Below, in pieces: positions 33,340 to 44,235 of a stretch of DNA of 64,000 bases (its first letter is position 1; each line of letters starts with the position of its first letter). The notes beneath the pieces were generated by a model that worked only from the letters and a program-made list of their open reading frames with translations, was not told the DNA's origin and made no database searches. This DNA is from Hirundichthys speculiger (lineage: Eukaryota; Chordata; Actinopteri; Beloniformes; Exocoetidae), in NCBI GenBank assembly GCA_018398805.1, contig JAGFBZ010002379.1:310001-374000 (forward strand), given 5' to 3'. A program made the position numbers and the translations under genes.

Positions 33340-33866
33340 CTCTTTTTTCTTTCTTTTTCACCCTTGGGCAATACTAAGTATGTTCAGTAATGGTTCAGAA
33401 ACTTGTAGATCCACCTCTGACAGCCATAACTTGGAGTAGCTGTTTCCTGTACAACTTTGACAGTGTCTGACATCATTGTGGAGGAATCTTGGTCCATTCT
33501 TTGTTTTCATTCATTTCTGTATAGCTCTCTTTTGGTTCCATGAAAAGCATTTCAATTTGGGTGAGGTCTGGACTTCAGCTAGACCATTTCAAATTATTGA
33601 TTCTTGTATTTTTTCAGCCATTCTGATTTCCTGTTGTACTTCAGATCATTGTCCTGTTGCATGACCCACTTTCAACCAAACTGCAGCTCTTGGACAGATG
33701 GCCTCACATTTGCTTCAAGAATACTATAATATAAAGAGGAGTTCATGTAAACTCAGTGACTTAAAGGTGTTCTTCATATCCATACTAAGCCCAAATCATT
33801 GTCCCTCCACCATCATGCTTAAAAGTTGATGTAAGGAGTTTGTGGGAATATGTTACATTTAAGGCT
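33340..33866 (-). mobile_element. DNA transposon remnant, part 1 (split by nested insertion)
   Basis: Recognised by CCACCTCTGACAGCCATAAC, GGAGGAATCTTGGTCCATTC, GGTGAGGTCTGGACTTCAGC, ATCATTGTCCTGTTGCATGA, and TGGACAGATGGCCTCACATT, a chain of motifs known from a widespread fish DNA-transposon-derived repeat. The family continues beyond the insertion at 34719. It has no open frame. The superfamily is not assigned. Confidence 0.65.
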
Positions 33867-34718
33867 CGATCTTCCGCCAGATCTCCTAAAGCCGCTATTA
33901 AGGGATAGCAGGTAACAGGAGGGGCATTCTCCCAGAAAGAATGCAATCTTCCACCCTTGGTAAACCCGCTATCCCACCTGCGCTACCCGCTACATTATGC
34001 ACGGAAGTGGTTAGGGCGTTCCACCTGATAAAACCAATCAGCGCGTCAGTAGCCATTGCCTTTAAGAGCAGGTTGCGCTACCCGCAAACCGCTATGGAGC
34101 GTCTTTTCATCCAGATCAGAGCAGCTCTCATGTGCAGCTCGTCCGGGACTCTGCTGTAGAGCTTCCTCCTCTTCCTTCCTCCTCCTCCTCCGCACTGATA
34201 TGAACATAAAAATATTTTTACACAGACAATTCCTATCAGCTTCCTGAAAGTCCCAGATAGTCGGTGCGGTCCCAGTAAACACGCTCTGGTCGTCTATGGT
34301 TTAACTGGCGAGCAAGCCGTTTAAGACGATCTCTGCCATTTTCTCAGCGGTTCAACTGAGGCCAAATCACGCTTTTTATACAAGAGTTAATTCAAGAGGT
34401 AGAGCCGTTTGTGCACGTCCATATGTGACCAGGTGGACGCACATTGATGCCACTTGGATGCGTGCTCTTGTACGCACCGACATGCGGGTTGCGGATGGTC
34501 AGACCACCCGCTACCCGCAACCCTAAACCCGCGATCGCAAGATACCGAGTTTGCGGAAAGGGCAAAAGACACGCCTATTGTCACACCTACAATGTGAGTA
34601 AGGGAGTCGGCATGATAGGTAGCGGCTTTAGTGAGCGGAAGATTGCATTAGCAGTTAGCGGAGGTTCCTATACCCGCAATGTGCGGGTAGCGGCTAGCCG
34701 CTAGCGGGAGGTGTACGA
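33867..34718. mobile_element. Inverted-repeat DNA element nested in another transposon
   Basis: Left end AAGGCTCGATC and right end GATCGGGGCCTT are inverted partners. Inner motifs also recur inverted: CTAAAGCCGCTA (left) against the complement of TAGCGGCTTTAGT (34619-34631), and AATGCAATCTTCC (left, about 33939) against GGAAGATTGCATT (right, about 34637). The whole is GC-rich relative to its host, with many CCCGCTAC/GCGGGTAG units and a perfect 16-base palindrome at 34688-34703. No recognisable transposase. Its edges interrupt the flanking repeat exactly. Confidence 0.7.
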
Positions 34719-35223
34719 TCGGGGCCTTGGTTTTTGCCAAACGTGGCACTCAGCATTTACACCACTTTTCTCATTTGTGTGTATGATCTTGTTTTGGAAG
34801 TTTTGTGATTACTTCAGATGCAGTTTTATGAGTTTCAGTCATACTTTTATTGCCTTTTTAGGGAAAACAGGCTTTCTCCTGGCAACCCTTGAGCAACAAA
34901 CCATACTTCTTCATTTAACATTTAACATGTTCAGTGACGTCTTTAGGGTCTGAAAAAGCCGTTTTGAGGCTTTTTTTGGGGATGACTTTTTTTGTTTGTT
35001 TGTTTTGATTTTGTTTGTTTTTTCATAGTTGTACAAATATTGTACGTTCTGACTTTTGGGTAAATTTGCTGGGAGGTCCACTCATGCGTAACTGTCATTG
35101 TTGAATTTTGATCTCCAAATTGCTTGGAATTGTTTTTATAACCCATTCCAGATTGAAGTACAGGCAGCAATTGCTTCTCTAAAACCGTTGCCCATGTCTT
35201 TACTTCTTGGCATTGTGTCAATA
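34719..35223 (-). mobile_element. DNA transposon remnant, part 2
   Basis: Continuation of the element at 33340-33866. TTTTTATAACCCATTCCAGA, then a segment ending TTGCCCATGTCTTTACTTC and TTGGCATTGTGTCAATACAG, match the far end of the same repeat family. With part 1 this gives a host element of about 1.03 kb once the insertion is removed. Confidence 0.65.
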
Positions 35224-35289
35224 CAGACCTGAAGGTTCCAGACCAGCAAACTACCGTGATGTCTACTTTTATGGAGGTCTCCTTCCCTG

Positions 35290-35550
35290 GTGACTCAGCA
35301 GGAGCTGTAGCACTATGTAGTATGCATTATGTTCTGCACAGTGATCCAGCATGATGTCGTAAAAATGACCATGCTGTATGTAGTCTCTATAATGTTATGG
35401 ACCATACAGTAGTATGTAAGGCAGACCGGCCAGTTGCACGCTGGAAATTTTCCTACTAAGTAGCACACAATCCGGATATTTTTGGTATTCTGCAAACTCT
35501 GCAGTTTCCAGCACCCTGCATACAGTACTCACTTGCAGTGTAGTATGCAG
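35290..35550. repeat. Possible MITE built on TAGTATGCA motifs
   Basis: Starts TAGCACTATGTAGTATGCAT and ends CAGTGTAGTATGCAG, with inner inverted copies (CTGCATACAGTACTC). Such 'AGTATGCA' elements are common in fish. The inverted repeats are imperfect and the boundaries vague. Confidence 0.35.
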
Positions 35551-36559
35551 CTTAAACTGGTTCTAAGTCTGTTACTTGATATCCCTGGAACATATGGGCC
35601 TGCATCCTTCAGCAGCAGTCATAGTGACAGTTTGATTTAATGTGACTTTGCAACATTGTTGTTGCGCTATTATTTAGTCTGGGCCCAAACAATAAAAGCA
35701 GAAGAGGGTCTTACAACTTTGCCTTGATACACTGCAGAACTTAAGTCAGTCTCAGTCATGTGATAATGGAACACTGTGACCAGAGCAGAGCTCAAAAATC
35801 ATACTAAAACCTTTTGTTTGATGATAATCCTGTTAGATTTAAGATAATCATATAGTATAATGAGTAAGCTTGTTAATACAGCCACAAAAAGGTTTTCTTC
35901 ATCAATTTAATGGCTTGGGGATATGAGCATTGAGATGAAAGGAGAACCTGTTCTCAGAAGAGCAGGAAAAGGACTGTGTATTAGAGGCATTCATTTACAA
36001 ACCGATTCAGTATTAACTAACAGCATTCCTGCACATGGATGGGCAACAACTGAATTTTTAATGTTTATGCGCTTCCTTCAGTAGTGCATACTAAAGTAGA
36101 TTATTCTCTAATTTTAGGATGTTTCTGTCCACATGCTGTCTAAAGCATGAGCACCCAAGGCTGTCTGATGCATTCTTCACATTTCATTGGTATCGCTGCT
36201 TGTTCCTGCCAGTGTGAGTTCAGGACACACGAGCCAGATCATAACACAGCACATTATTTGTTATGATGGGTTGTATTCCTGTTTGGTCATGATGACTCTG
36301 CCAGGTACTTGAACAACCATGTGGTCTGAAAGTATGCTTTTGCTTTGAAGTGAGAAAGAGCTTGTGAGGTAGAAGAATTAGCAGTTGAGGCTTTTCTGCC
36401 TCTGAGGGGCGCCCTCATCTTTGTCTTCCTGCCGCCCTTGTCAGCAGCTCTCAGTGCCCCTGCACAGCTGGTCTTCTTCTCTCCTGAGCTGTAATTGCAG
36501 CTCTGTCCTGGGAAAAAGAGGGAGGAAATCCCAGAGCTTTCGCCTTGCAACAATGACAA

Positions 36560-36720
36560 TAAAAAAGAGGTGAGGAAAAGAGGAAGAAAGCATTTCAGCT
36601 GAGATGAAAGAAGGAGGGAGGCTTAGGAGTAGAAGGGAGGTGGAGGAGCTGGCTCAGGAGCGCAGAGAGGTGGAGGTGGGGAAGGAGAGATGAAGGAGAA
36701 AGCAGGGGAGGAGGGATGGT
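36560..36720 (+). repeat. Purine-rich (GA) tract
   Basis: About 160 bases in which the + strand is predominantly G/A (GAGGAAAAGAGGAAGAAAGC, GAAGGAGGGAGGC, AAGGAGAGATGAAGGAG). Such mirror-like polypurine DNA can form triplex or quadruplex structure. The long open frame on the minus strand here (36654-36887) is a by-product of composition. Confidence 0.6.
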
Positions 36721-36861
36721 GTTAGTGATGGTAGTAAACTCTTGAGTTTATTAACCTCATTTAGTTGAGAGGCAGAGAGTGAAGGGAAGAGGAGGAGTGG
36801 TATGCTCATACTGTGAATGAAGTACTGGAGTTTACTAATGAGGGCTTCAAATGCATGCATG

Positions 36862-36880
36862 CACACACACACACACACAC
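36862..36880. repeat. (CA)9 microsatellite
   Basis: Uninterrupted CA tract following ATGCATGCATG. Confidence 0.95.
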
Positions 36881-39800
36881 TTTCCAACTCTCATACCAGA
36901 TTCACCTTGATCTAATGCCAAGTCTGCAGGCAGAGAAGGCATTCACAGGGCTGGGTATCGCTAACTTCATCTAAGTGCCTGTTCATTTTTTCACTCATAT
37001 CAAGCTGCAGCTGAGAGGTAATTTACGCAAATTACAGTTGATATTCATAGAAGGAGCTGAGGCACACAATCATTTGATTCCCGGCCAAACTCCATTGCTT
37101 TGGATTGTCTGGTTATTTGGATCCTCTGATTTTTTTTTTTTTATGCATTGCCAAAATAGATTACTCTCAACATACGGGTTAAGACTTTCACCTTTCTGTA
37201 AAGTGCAGACAACAGTCTGCTTAAATGCTTGTCTTTTGACCGTGGGAGGTAACCAAAAGGTTTAGAAGGAACCCAGCCAAGCTCCACACTACAATGTCTG
37301 GGGTCAAGAAGGTTAACAAACAACTAAGTGATTCATATGAGGTCCTGTGAGGTAATGTTGACAACTCTGTTTGCTGAGGTTATCTGACTCAAGACACAGA
37401 TCCCATCCTGTGAAGCCTGAGGACATAAAGATGACGAGTCTCGGATGATAGCTGAATTAACTAATTATCCAATCCAATTTTATGAGCATGAAAGTGTGTT
37501 TGAATGCAAAATTTTTGAAAGACTATATTAAAGGCCTATGTAGACTGGCTTAAGACAGAACACTGGGCACCACATACCTGATGATAACTTACGTGTTATC
37601 ACAGTGGACAGTCATGTTCTGTACATGCTCCATAGACTGGCATTTACAGTGAGAGATATTCCAGGCTTTTGAATCAAGACTGTAGGTACACGACTTTCTA
37701 CCCAACATATTTACATCACACGGACAAACACTCATGAACTCAAGGACACGGTGGCACTGTCACACCTGTCAGTGAATCTTCAACTCTCCACAGCACAGTT
37801 TTGGATTATAATTGCTTTTCAGACTTGATGTAATGACACCAGAGTATGAATTGAAGCATGTGACAGTCCCACAACATTTTTTAAATAACAATGATGATAA
37901 TGTTGTGAGTCAAAATTCATCATTATTGTACGTTTTCTCTTCTGAGTTCTGAACATGTATCAGCCTGCACACGGAAATCTCAAACATAAAATGCTGGGAA
38001 CAAATTGAATTGTGGTAACCAAAATGGGCACTCGTCCTCTCATTTTGCAGATGTAAGTTAAAACTATTATTGTTTTCTTAAATTGCCACCATTTATTTGC
38101 ATTGCTTGCAAGGCAGCTTATTTAATGTGTCTGCAAAGAATAAAACAAAACAATTTTAACACAAACATGGCAAGTCTTACAATCAGCCAGCCTCAGACAA
38201 GGGGACCCGTCCATTTATCCTGGTAGTGACCCACCTGACTCATCTATCATATATGCTGACCAGTAGTGACCTGAAATGGACACAAAGAATGCACACTGAG
38301 GGCGCTTGCTGAAGATGAATGAGTGAAGATCCACTCTGAACTACTGACAAATGGTGTGAAACACACACTTTCCATTGACACATACTTAGAATGCACAGTG
38401 AAGATGGATGACACGACGAGGATGGTCCCTGAACTGAACTGTAGTTGACAAATGGTCAGACACCTCAGAGCATGTACTGACCCCCTGCTATGGCCGACCA
38501 TGGGTGGGTAATTTCGTGACCTGACGAGAGGCTAAGAGACTGTTTCATTTTTCTTTGGCTGACTGCTTGATCAGGAGATAAACTGGACTCTTTCTCATGC
38601 ACTTAGTATTTTGGGGCACGAATCTATTCTAAGTCAAGGCAGTTTGGTTTATCTGGACCAACATTATGAAGTGAAACACATACAACACAACCATTCTATA
38701 TAAGGGTAAAATGAATTTGATGACGAAATACGCAATGAAATAAATTTTCTGAAACTGTTTAACGTAAAAACTTGCAAGTGAAATTAAAAGTCAGTCTAAA
38801 TTCGGACAGTTAAAAAGTGAAGTAAGAAATTCTCACTCTCAGCAAAACAGAGGATTGTGAAAGACTTTGCTTTATTTTTTTATTCATTTTAAATCCAACT
38901 CTTTGGAGAACGAGATGAGCGGTTAAATACAGAAAGATATGATGTCAATTCTGAGACTGACAGCTCAGCTAACACTTTTTGAACTGCTGTAATGCAGTAA
39001 AACGATTACCATCTGGAACTGTAGGCACCCCCCCCCCCAAAAAAAAAAAAAAAGAAAAAAGAAAATAAAATAAAAAAACAAAAAACTGAGAGTAACCCAG
39101 GCCTGATGCAAAAACAAACCCTGTTGCTGCGAGTGAATTCCACAGGGGCTCAGGACCTCATCTGAACCAGGACTAAGACATCCATCCTGAGAGCTCAAAG
39201 TCTGTTTTAAAGAGCTGTGACCGACCTTTCAGGGCGTCTCTGAGCCGTTTGTCTATATAATACACTGCTCATTCTCCATCTTTAAACTTTTGACCCTGAT
39301 GTGTTCGGCACTCTGACAAGACTCTCTGACTTCTCTGACTACTGTCGATGTAATGATAAACCCTGTCACACTAAACTTACTTGTCTTTATTAATTGGTCA
39401 TCACGATTACGCTGAAGCACGCACACCTAAAGGCACAGGTCAGCTTACAAGTGTACAATAAATCTTAAAGTGTGTGCTACAGGCTCATGCACCATCTGAT
39501 TGGTCTATCTGAACTACCATCTTAAAACTATGCATCATTACCCTGCAATAGCCCACAGTACCCAATTGCAAAGATCCGCTGCACAGCTCATTACCAGGCA
39601 ATAATATGAGACACTTTAATTGTTTTATCGGTGACATTGCTGGTCCTGCAATGAAACCAGCCAGCATATAATCCAAGGGACTGAAACACACATCCTGAGA
39701 GAATCTCAGCTGGTGGGTTGATTTCATATACTGTTATAGCATGTGGGTGTGGAAGAGCTAGTTTCTGTGGTTTCCACTACAGCTTAGCCAGCTGATCACT

Positions 39801-41489
39801 CTGATAACAACACAGTATCAATTACTCGATGCTATATCCATCCACCATTACAATTACCTTGAGGTCAAGACCTCCAGCCATTCAGTTTTCTTACCAATCT
39901 CTCCAGCCAACTGCTGGCCAGCACCACTCAATACCCCAGGTCCAGTTTCCCCTATCGGTATCACCCCCCCCCCCCACCCACCACCTTCTTGATCTCCACC
40001 GCGGTCCCCATAGTAGTGTCTGGATAGGGGGCTATTGGCGCCTAACCAGCAGCAGATGTGGCTCCGCAGAGAACACCGGCCCTCATTAACTTCAATGGAT
40101 TTCCTAATGCGACAGCTACCATATTTCATTTACCGCGCACCCAGACCCCAGTGGACCCGATGGAGGCCAACTGATACTTCCATTCTCTTGCAGTGAGAGC
40201 AATGGCGGGGGTGGAGGAATTAGGGTAAGCGGTGCATTGAAAGTGAGGGGTGAGGGAGGAGATGGGGAGGAAAGGATCTCAGAAACGAGAGCAGAAAACA
40301 TGACCCCTCTTTACTGAGAGGAAATCAATTAATTCAAACTTTTTATGACGCAGTGTCTGAGATGAGAGGCTGCGGCCAAGACAGCAATTTGCGGCAGATG
40401 TCAGAGCAAACATCTGCAATATTACATTATATCAAAAAGAGAGGAGGGGGGGAAAGGAGGGGCATTGTTTGGGTGTGAAAGACAAATGGAAAAGGATTAC
40501 TGAGAGGAGATTAAAAAAAAAACTAAATTAAAAAAAAAAACATTGCTAAGGGAGATGGATGCAAAGAGAGGGAGAGAGGAAATTTATGATCCAGGGTCTT
40601 ATTGTTTCTGTACACGTGAGAGTGCACAGCTGGGGGAAAAGAGGAAAATGGGGTACAGATGTAGTGTATCAAACACACGGAGGCCTGAACTTCAATAGAT
40701 ACATTACGATGCAGTCCCCTGCTGTACTCCTTCCCCAAACATCAAAACCTTTTTCTACCTTTCTCACCCTTCAAGCTACTGCCCCCGTACCCCCCCCCTT
40801 TCTAACACACATGATTACCTTATAGCTCATTTCTTACACTAATATCCACACCATTACCCATTTCTTTTTTCTTTTTTTCTCTGTGGTAGTAAGTTGCATT
40901 CATTTCCCCTAATGCTCCTTGCTTTACAGACGCAGCAGGTATTAGGATTTGGCAGCAAGCTGTGGCCTCCTTTGAACTGTGACTCGCTTGTTTTAAAACC
41001 TGCCTTAACACACATACAGATGTTAGCGAGCCTTAATGGCAAGGCTATATTATCATGCCCTGGACGACAGTTCATCACAGCTGTTCACACTTTCCCCCAC
41101 CTCTCCTTCCACAACGCTTTAACATACAAATCATTATGAGAGGACATATGGAAGTAGAAGAGGAAGCATGGGAGGGTGTGAGAGGATTGTGCCCCCTGAG
41201 CCTTCAGGATTTACCCTGTTGCAGGATTGAAAGGGCGAGGGCTGGGCTAAAGTGGAACATGGGTATAAGTGGAGGCACTGGAAGTGGGACAGGACGTGAC
41301 CCTTCTCTCCTCATCTTCCCTGTTAGCTACAGAAAGACAGAGAGAGTGCTTCCCCAAGGAGTGGAGAGCTGAGACACTGGATAATTCCCGGTGCTTTCCC
41401 GGTGCCTATAGAGGAAGGGGCCCCTCTGGATTTGTCAGTTGTGGCTGCAGCTGTCTCCGGGCAAAATGGACCACAGTGGACCTGACACT

Positions 41490-41640
41490 TGATCTCTCTT
41501 CTCTCTCTCTGCTTCTTTCTTGTCCTTTTATCTCTCTCTCTCTCTGCACTAACACTGTGTCTATCTTTCTCCATCATTCCTTTCACTGTCTCACACTTGC
41601 TGTCTGCCTCTTCTCTTTTTTTTTTCTTCTTCATTATCTC
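41490..41640 (+). repeat. Pyrimidine-rich (CT) tract
   Basis: Dominated by TCTCTC units (CTTCTCTCTCTCTGC, TATCTCTCTCTCTCTCTGC, TTTTTTTTTCTTCTTC). It produces spurious overlapping open frames on both strands. Confidence 0.8.
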
Positions 41641-43519
41641 CCAAGAGGATGCCTGCCTTTTAAAACACACAAGACAATGAGAATCTTGGAAAATTATGAT
41701 ATGACCCCTCATATGTGTAGAAGCCTGTCTGTCACATTTAACTCAAGATTGAACCAATTTTCATGAAATTGCTCACATCAGCCTGAAGCAATGATTATCT
41801 TAGATAAAATAAAATAAAAAGAATCAATGATTTATCATAAAAGCTGTTTGCAGCATTTTTTTGAGACACGAATGACCCATTAATGTTTTCTGTTCTCCAG
41901 ATGTTGGCAGCTTTAATTTGTTGTTTGCCAACTCAAAAGGGGAATGACAGCAAAGAGTAGTTTTTCTTTACTTTAGATACATGAACACAATGTAAAAAAG
42001 CAACTCTGAATTAATAATTATTTCCATCATTGTGATTTGAAGCACTTCCAACAATCCTGTGAATTGAATATACAAAGAAATGAAGTGAAAAATGAAATTA
42101 TTCATCCACACTGAACCATAGTTTGATTCAACAAGAACTTTAATAAAAACGATCACCTTTTGGAGATGTCATTTGTATTTCATTAATTTCTTTATTCTTA
42201 CACAAACACTTAGTCCTTTAACAAACTTTTTTTTCCACTTTATTTGTTTGCTTTTGTCCTTTGAAGTTTGAAAAAAAAAAATGTCTGACGAAAAACGATA
42301 CAAAACCAGACCTTGGCCTTGGCTGTAACCAGTCCCTCTTCTCTGTCACTTTTACACGACCCCACACAACTTAACAGTTAAATAATTTATGGATTCTCGG
42401 AATTAACTGCGAAAGCATGGTGCAACATGCCATAACAGCTAAAAGCGTGATGTGCTTTACACTTTCAGCACCGGTGAGCGGAAAATAGTGCATCTGTATA
42501 TGCACTGAAGCAGCACTTGCAGACCGAGAGAGGGAGCAGCAGAAAGAAAGAGAAAAACAACTTTGTTCACTAGTTTTCTTGGAAAAGTTCTCGCTTGGCC
42601 TACACAGAACCAGACATTGCATAGAAGTTGCCACCATGAAATCATATGTAGCGCAGAACTGTGGAAAGAATCGTGGAGTATATAAAAAAAAAAAAATGGA
42701 AAGACCACTTTAGACAAAAAGCTTGAAAAATGTGAGATTGTCACTAAACTTGTAGGAGAGTGTCCAGAACTTTTCTGTGTTGATGGTGGACCTGCTGTCA
42801 TTCACTGGACTGATTGATTTGGGGAAACTATCTAAATATATTTCTTCAACCTTCAGTTCAATTCGCTATATAATGTTTTTAAAAATGACTCGTAAATATT
42901 ACTTCTTTTTCAAGACCAGAACTACTTCTGTGTGCTTCCTTTTTTACTAAACATTCGTTGTACTGTTTCCTACATCACTTTGACAGATGTTTGCACATGT
43001 TCATTGTGTTGCCTCAGGGAACAGCAAAATACTACAAAATAATCAGTTTTGAGCTGCATTAATTGCAACCTTTGTGATGTTAAAATCACATCCGTTAAAT
43101 TGGCAATTTTTATTTAAAAGGGATTCATCTTTTAGCCCGACTGGACATGGAAGGATAGGATGACAAATCATGTTAAATCAGTCTGCTGGTCTGTCTGCAG
43201 GCAGTGTCAGCTGTCTTTTTTTTAATAGAAGTGTACATTTTTACAATAGTTCCACCATTTTTCTTTTTACATAAAAGCCATAATCTGTGTCAATTATCAT
43301 GGAAAAAAAAAACAAAAAACAAACAAACAAATAAAACCCCCATAATTCCCTGTAAATTAAAATTCTAACTTCTAAAGGAGCGTACAGCAATGTACCCATC
43401 CACTGTGACTACAGCACTTAGCTGTCATTCATAGCAGCTAAATACCAGCTTGATTATGGATACATTTAAGCCTAAGGACAATTTGAACAAACAACAGCTT
43501 GTTTGTAGGACAAGCAAAT

Positions 43520-44010
43520 TAATCTATGTATAAAGGATTAGCCTGCCTTAACTCACATATGAGCTTTAGTAACATCCCATTCCTAATCAATATGATGTGG
43601 CTCCACCCTTTGCAGCTAGAACAGCTTCAACTCTTCTGGGAAGGCTGTCAACAAGGTTTAGGAGTGTGTTTATGGAGATTTTTGATCATTCTTCCATAAT
43701 TGCATTTGTGAGGTCAAACACTGATGTTGGCTGAGAAGGTCTGGCTCTCAGTCTCTGCTCTAATTCATCTCAAAGGTCTTCTATCAGGTTGAGGTCAGGA
43801 CTCTGTGCAGACCAGTCAAGTTCATCCACACCAGACTCTTCCATCCATGTCTTTATGGATCTTGCTTTGTGCACTGGTGCACAGTCATGTTGGAAGAGGA
43901 AGGGACCAGCTCCAAACTGTTCCCACAAAGTTGGAAGCATGGAATTGTCCAAATTGTCTTGGTCTGCTGAAGCATTCAGAGTTCCTTTCACTAGAACTTC
44001 CCCATCCTTG
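43520..44010 (-). mobile_element. Tc1-like transposase C-terminal fragment
   Basis: The minus strand encodes GTLNASADQDNLDNSMLPTL, LFQHDCAPVHKARSIKTWM and LDWSAQSPDLNLIEDL, the catalytic second-Asp region (QHDxAPxH) and DLNxIE motif of a Tc1 DDE transposase. The next codon, Trp in the family, is TGA here. The remaining tail (LRARPSQPTSVFDLTNAIME, LVDSLPRRVEAVLAAKGG) follows with another stop. The N-terminal half is missing, so the element is dead. It ends near 43520 in the family's usual 3' sequence (GGAATGGGATGTTACTAAAG). Confidence 0.85.
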
Positions 44011-44235
44011 TGCCATACCCTTAGCGCTACTGGTGTGCTCTTGTTGTGCCGGCTCGTGCACTTCCTGAGTACTGAGCAGGTCCACTTTCTGTTGGCTCTA
44101 GGGTGTGGTGGGTTCATTGTCTTAGCTACGCATATTGCTGGTGGTGGACGATTCCTGTTGGGCCTGCAGGGAGGTCTGCTACATGGTACTGGGCCAACAC
44201 ACCAGCACCACCTCAACCTGTAGCTCTGGTGCATC
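44010..44235 (-). repeat. Unclassified sequence fused to the Tc1 fragment
   Basis: Here the Tc1 similarity stops abruptly (after the CACTAGAACTTCC of the + strand). The next 220 bases keep an open frame on the minus strand (ANRKWTCSVLRKCTSRHNKS, no Tc1 resemblance). The open frame of 166 codons (43770-44270) is therefore a chimera of Tc1 and an unrelated, probably repetitive, sequence. Confidence 0.4.

Larger units (their letters stand above)
35551..43519. other. Intergenic DNA, no gene recognised
   Basis: Holds purine- and pyrimidine-rich tracts, a C/A homopolymer junction (39029-39055) and C13 (39963-39976). The stretch 40010-40150 and 40360-40430 is GC-richer and free of simple repeats, so it could be conserved non-coding DNA, but this cannot be judged from one sequence. 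Confidence 0.45.

Noticed and set aside
33866..34718. CRISPR-like or tandem array because of recurring CCCGCTAC units
   Set aside because: The units are irregularly spaced, partly inverted, and inside a transposon with inverted ends in a vertebrate genome; no repeat-spacer periodicity.
41269..41766. 165-codon + frame and 129-codon - frame overlapping
   Set aside because: Both run through the CT-rich tract (41490-41640), giving Ser/Leu or Arg/Glu runs; no resemblance to a known family.
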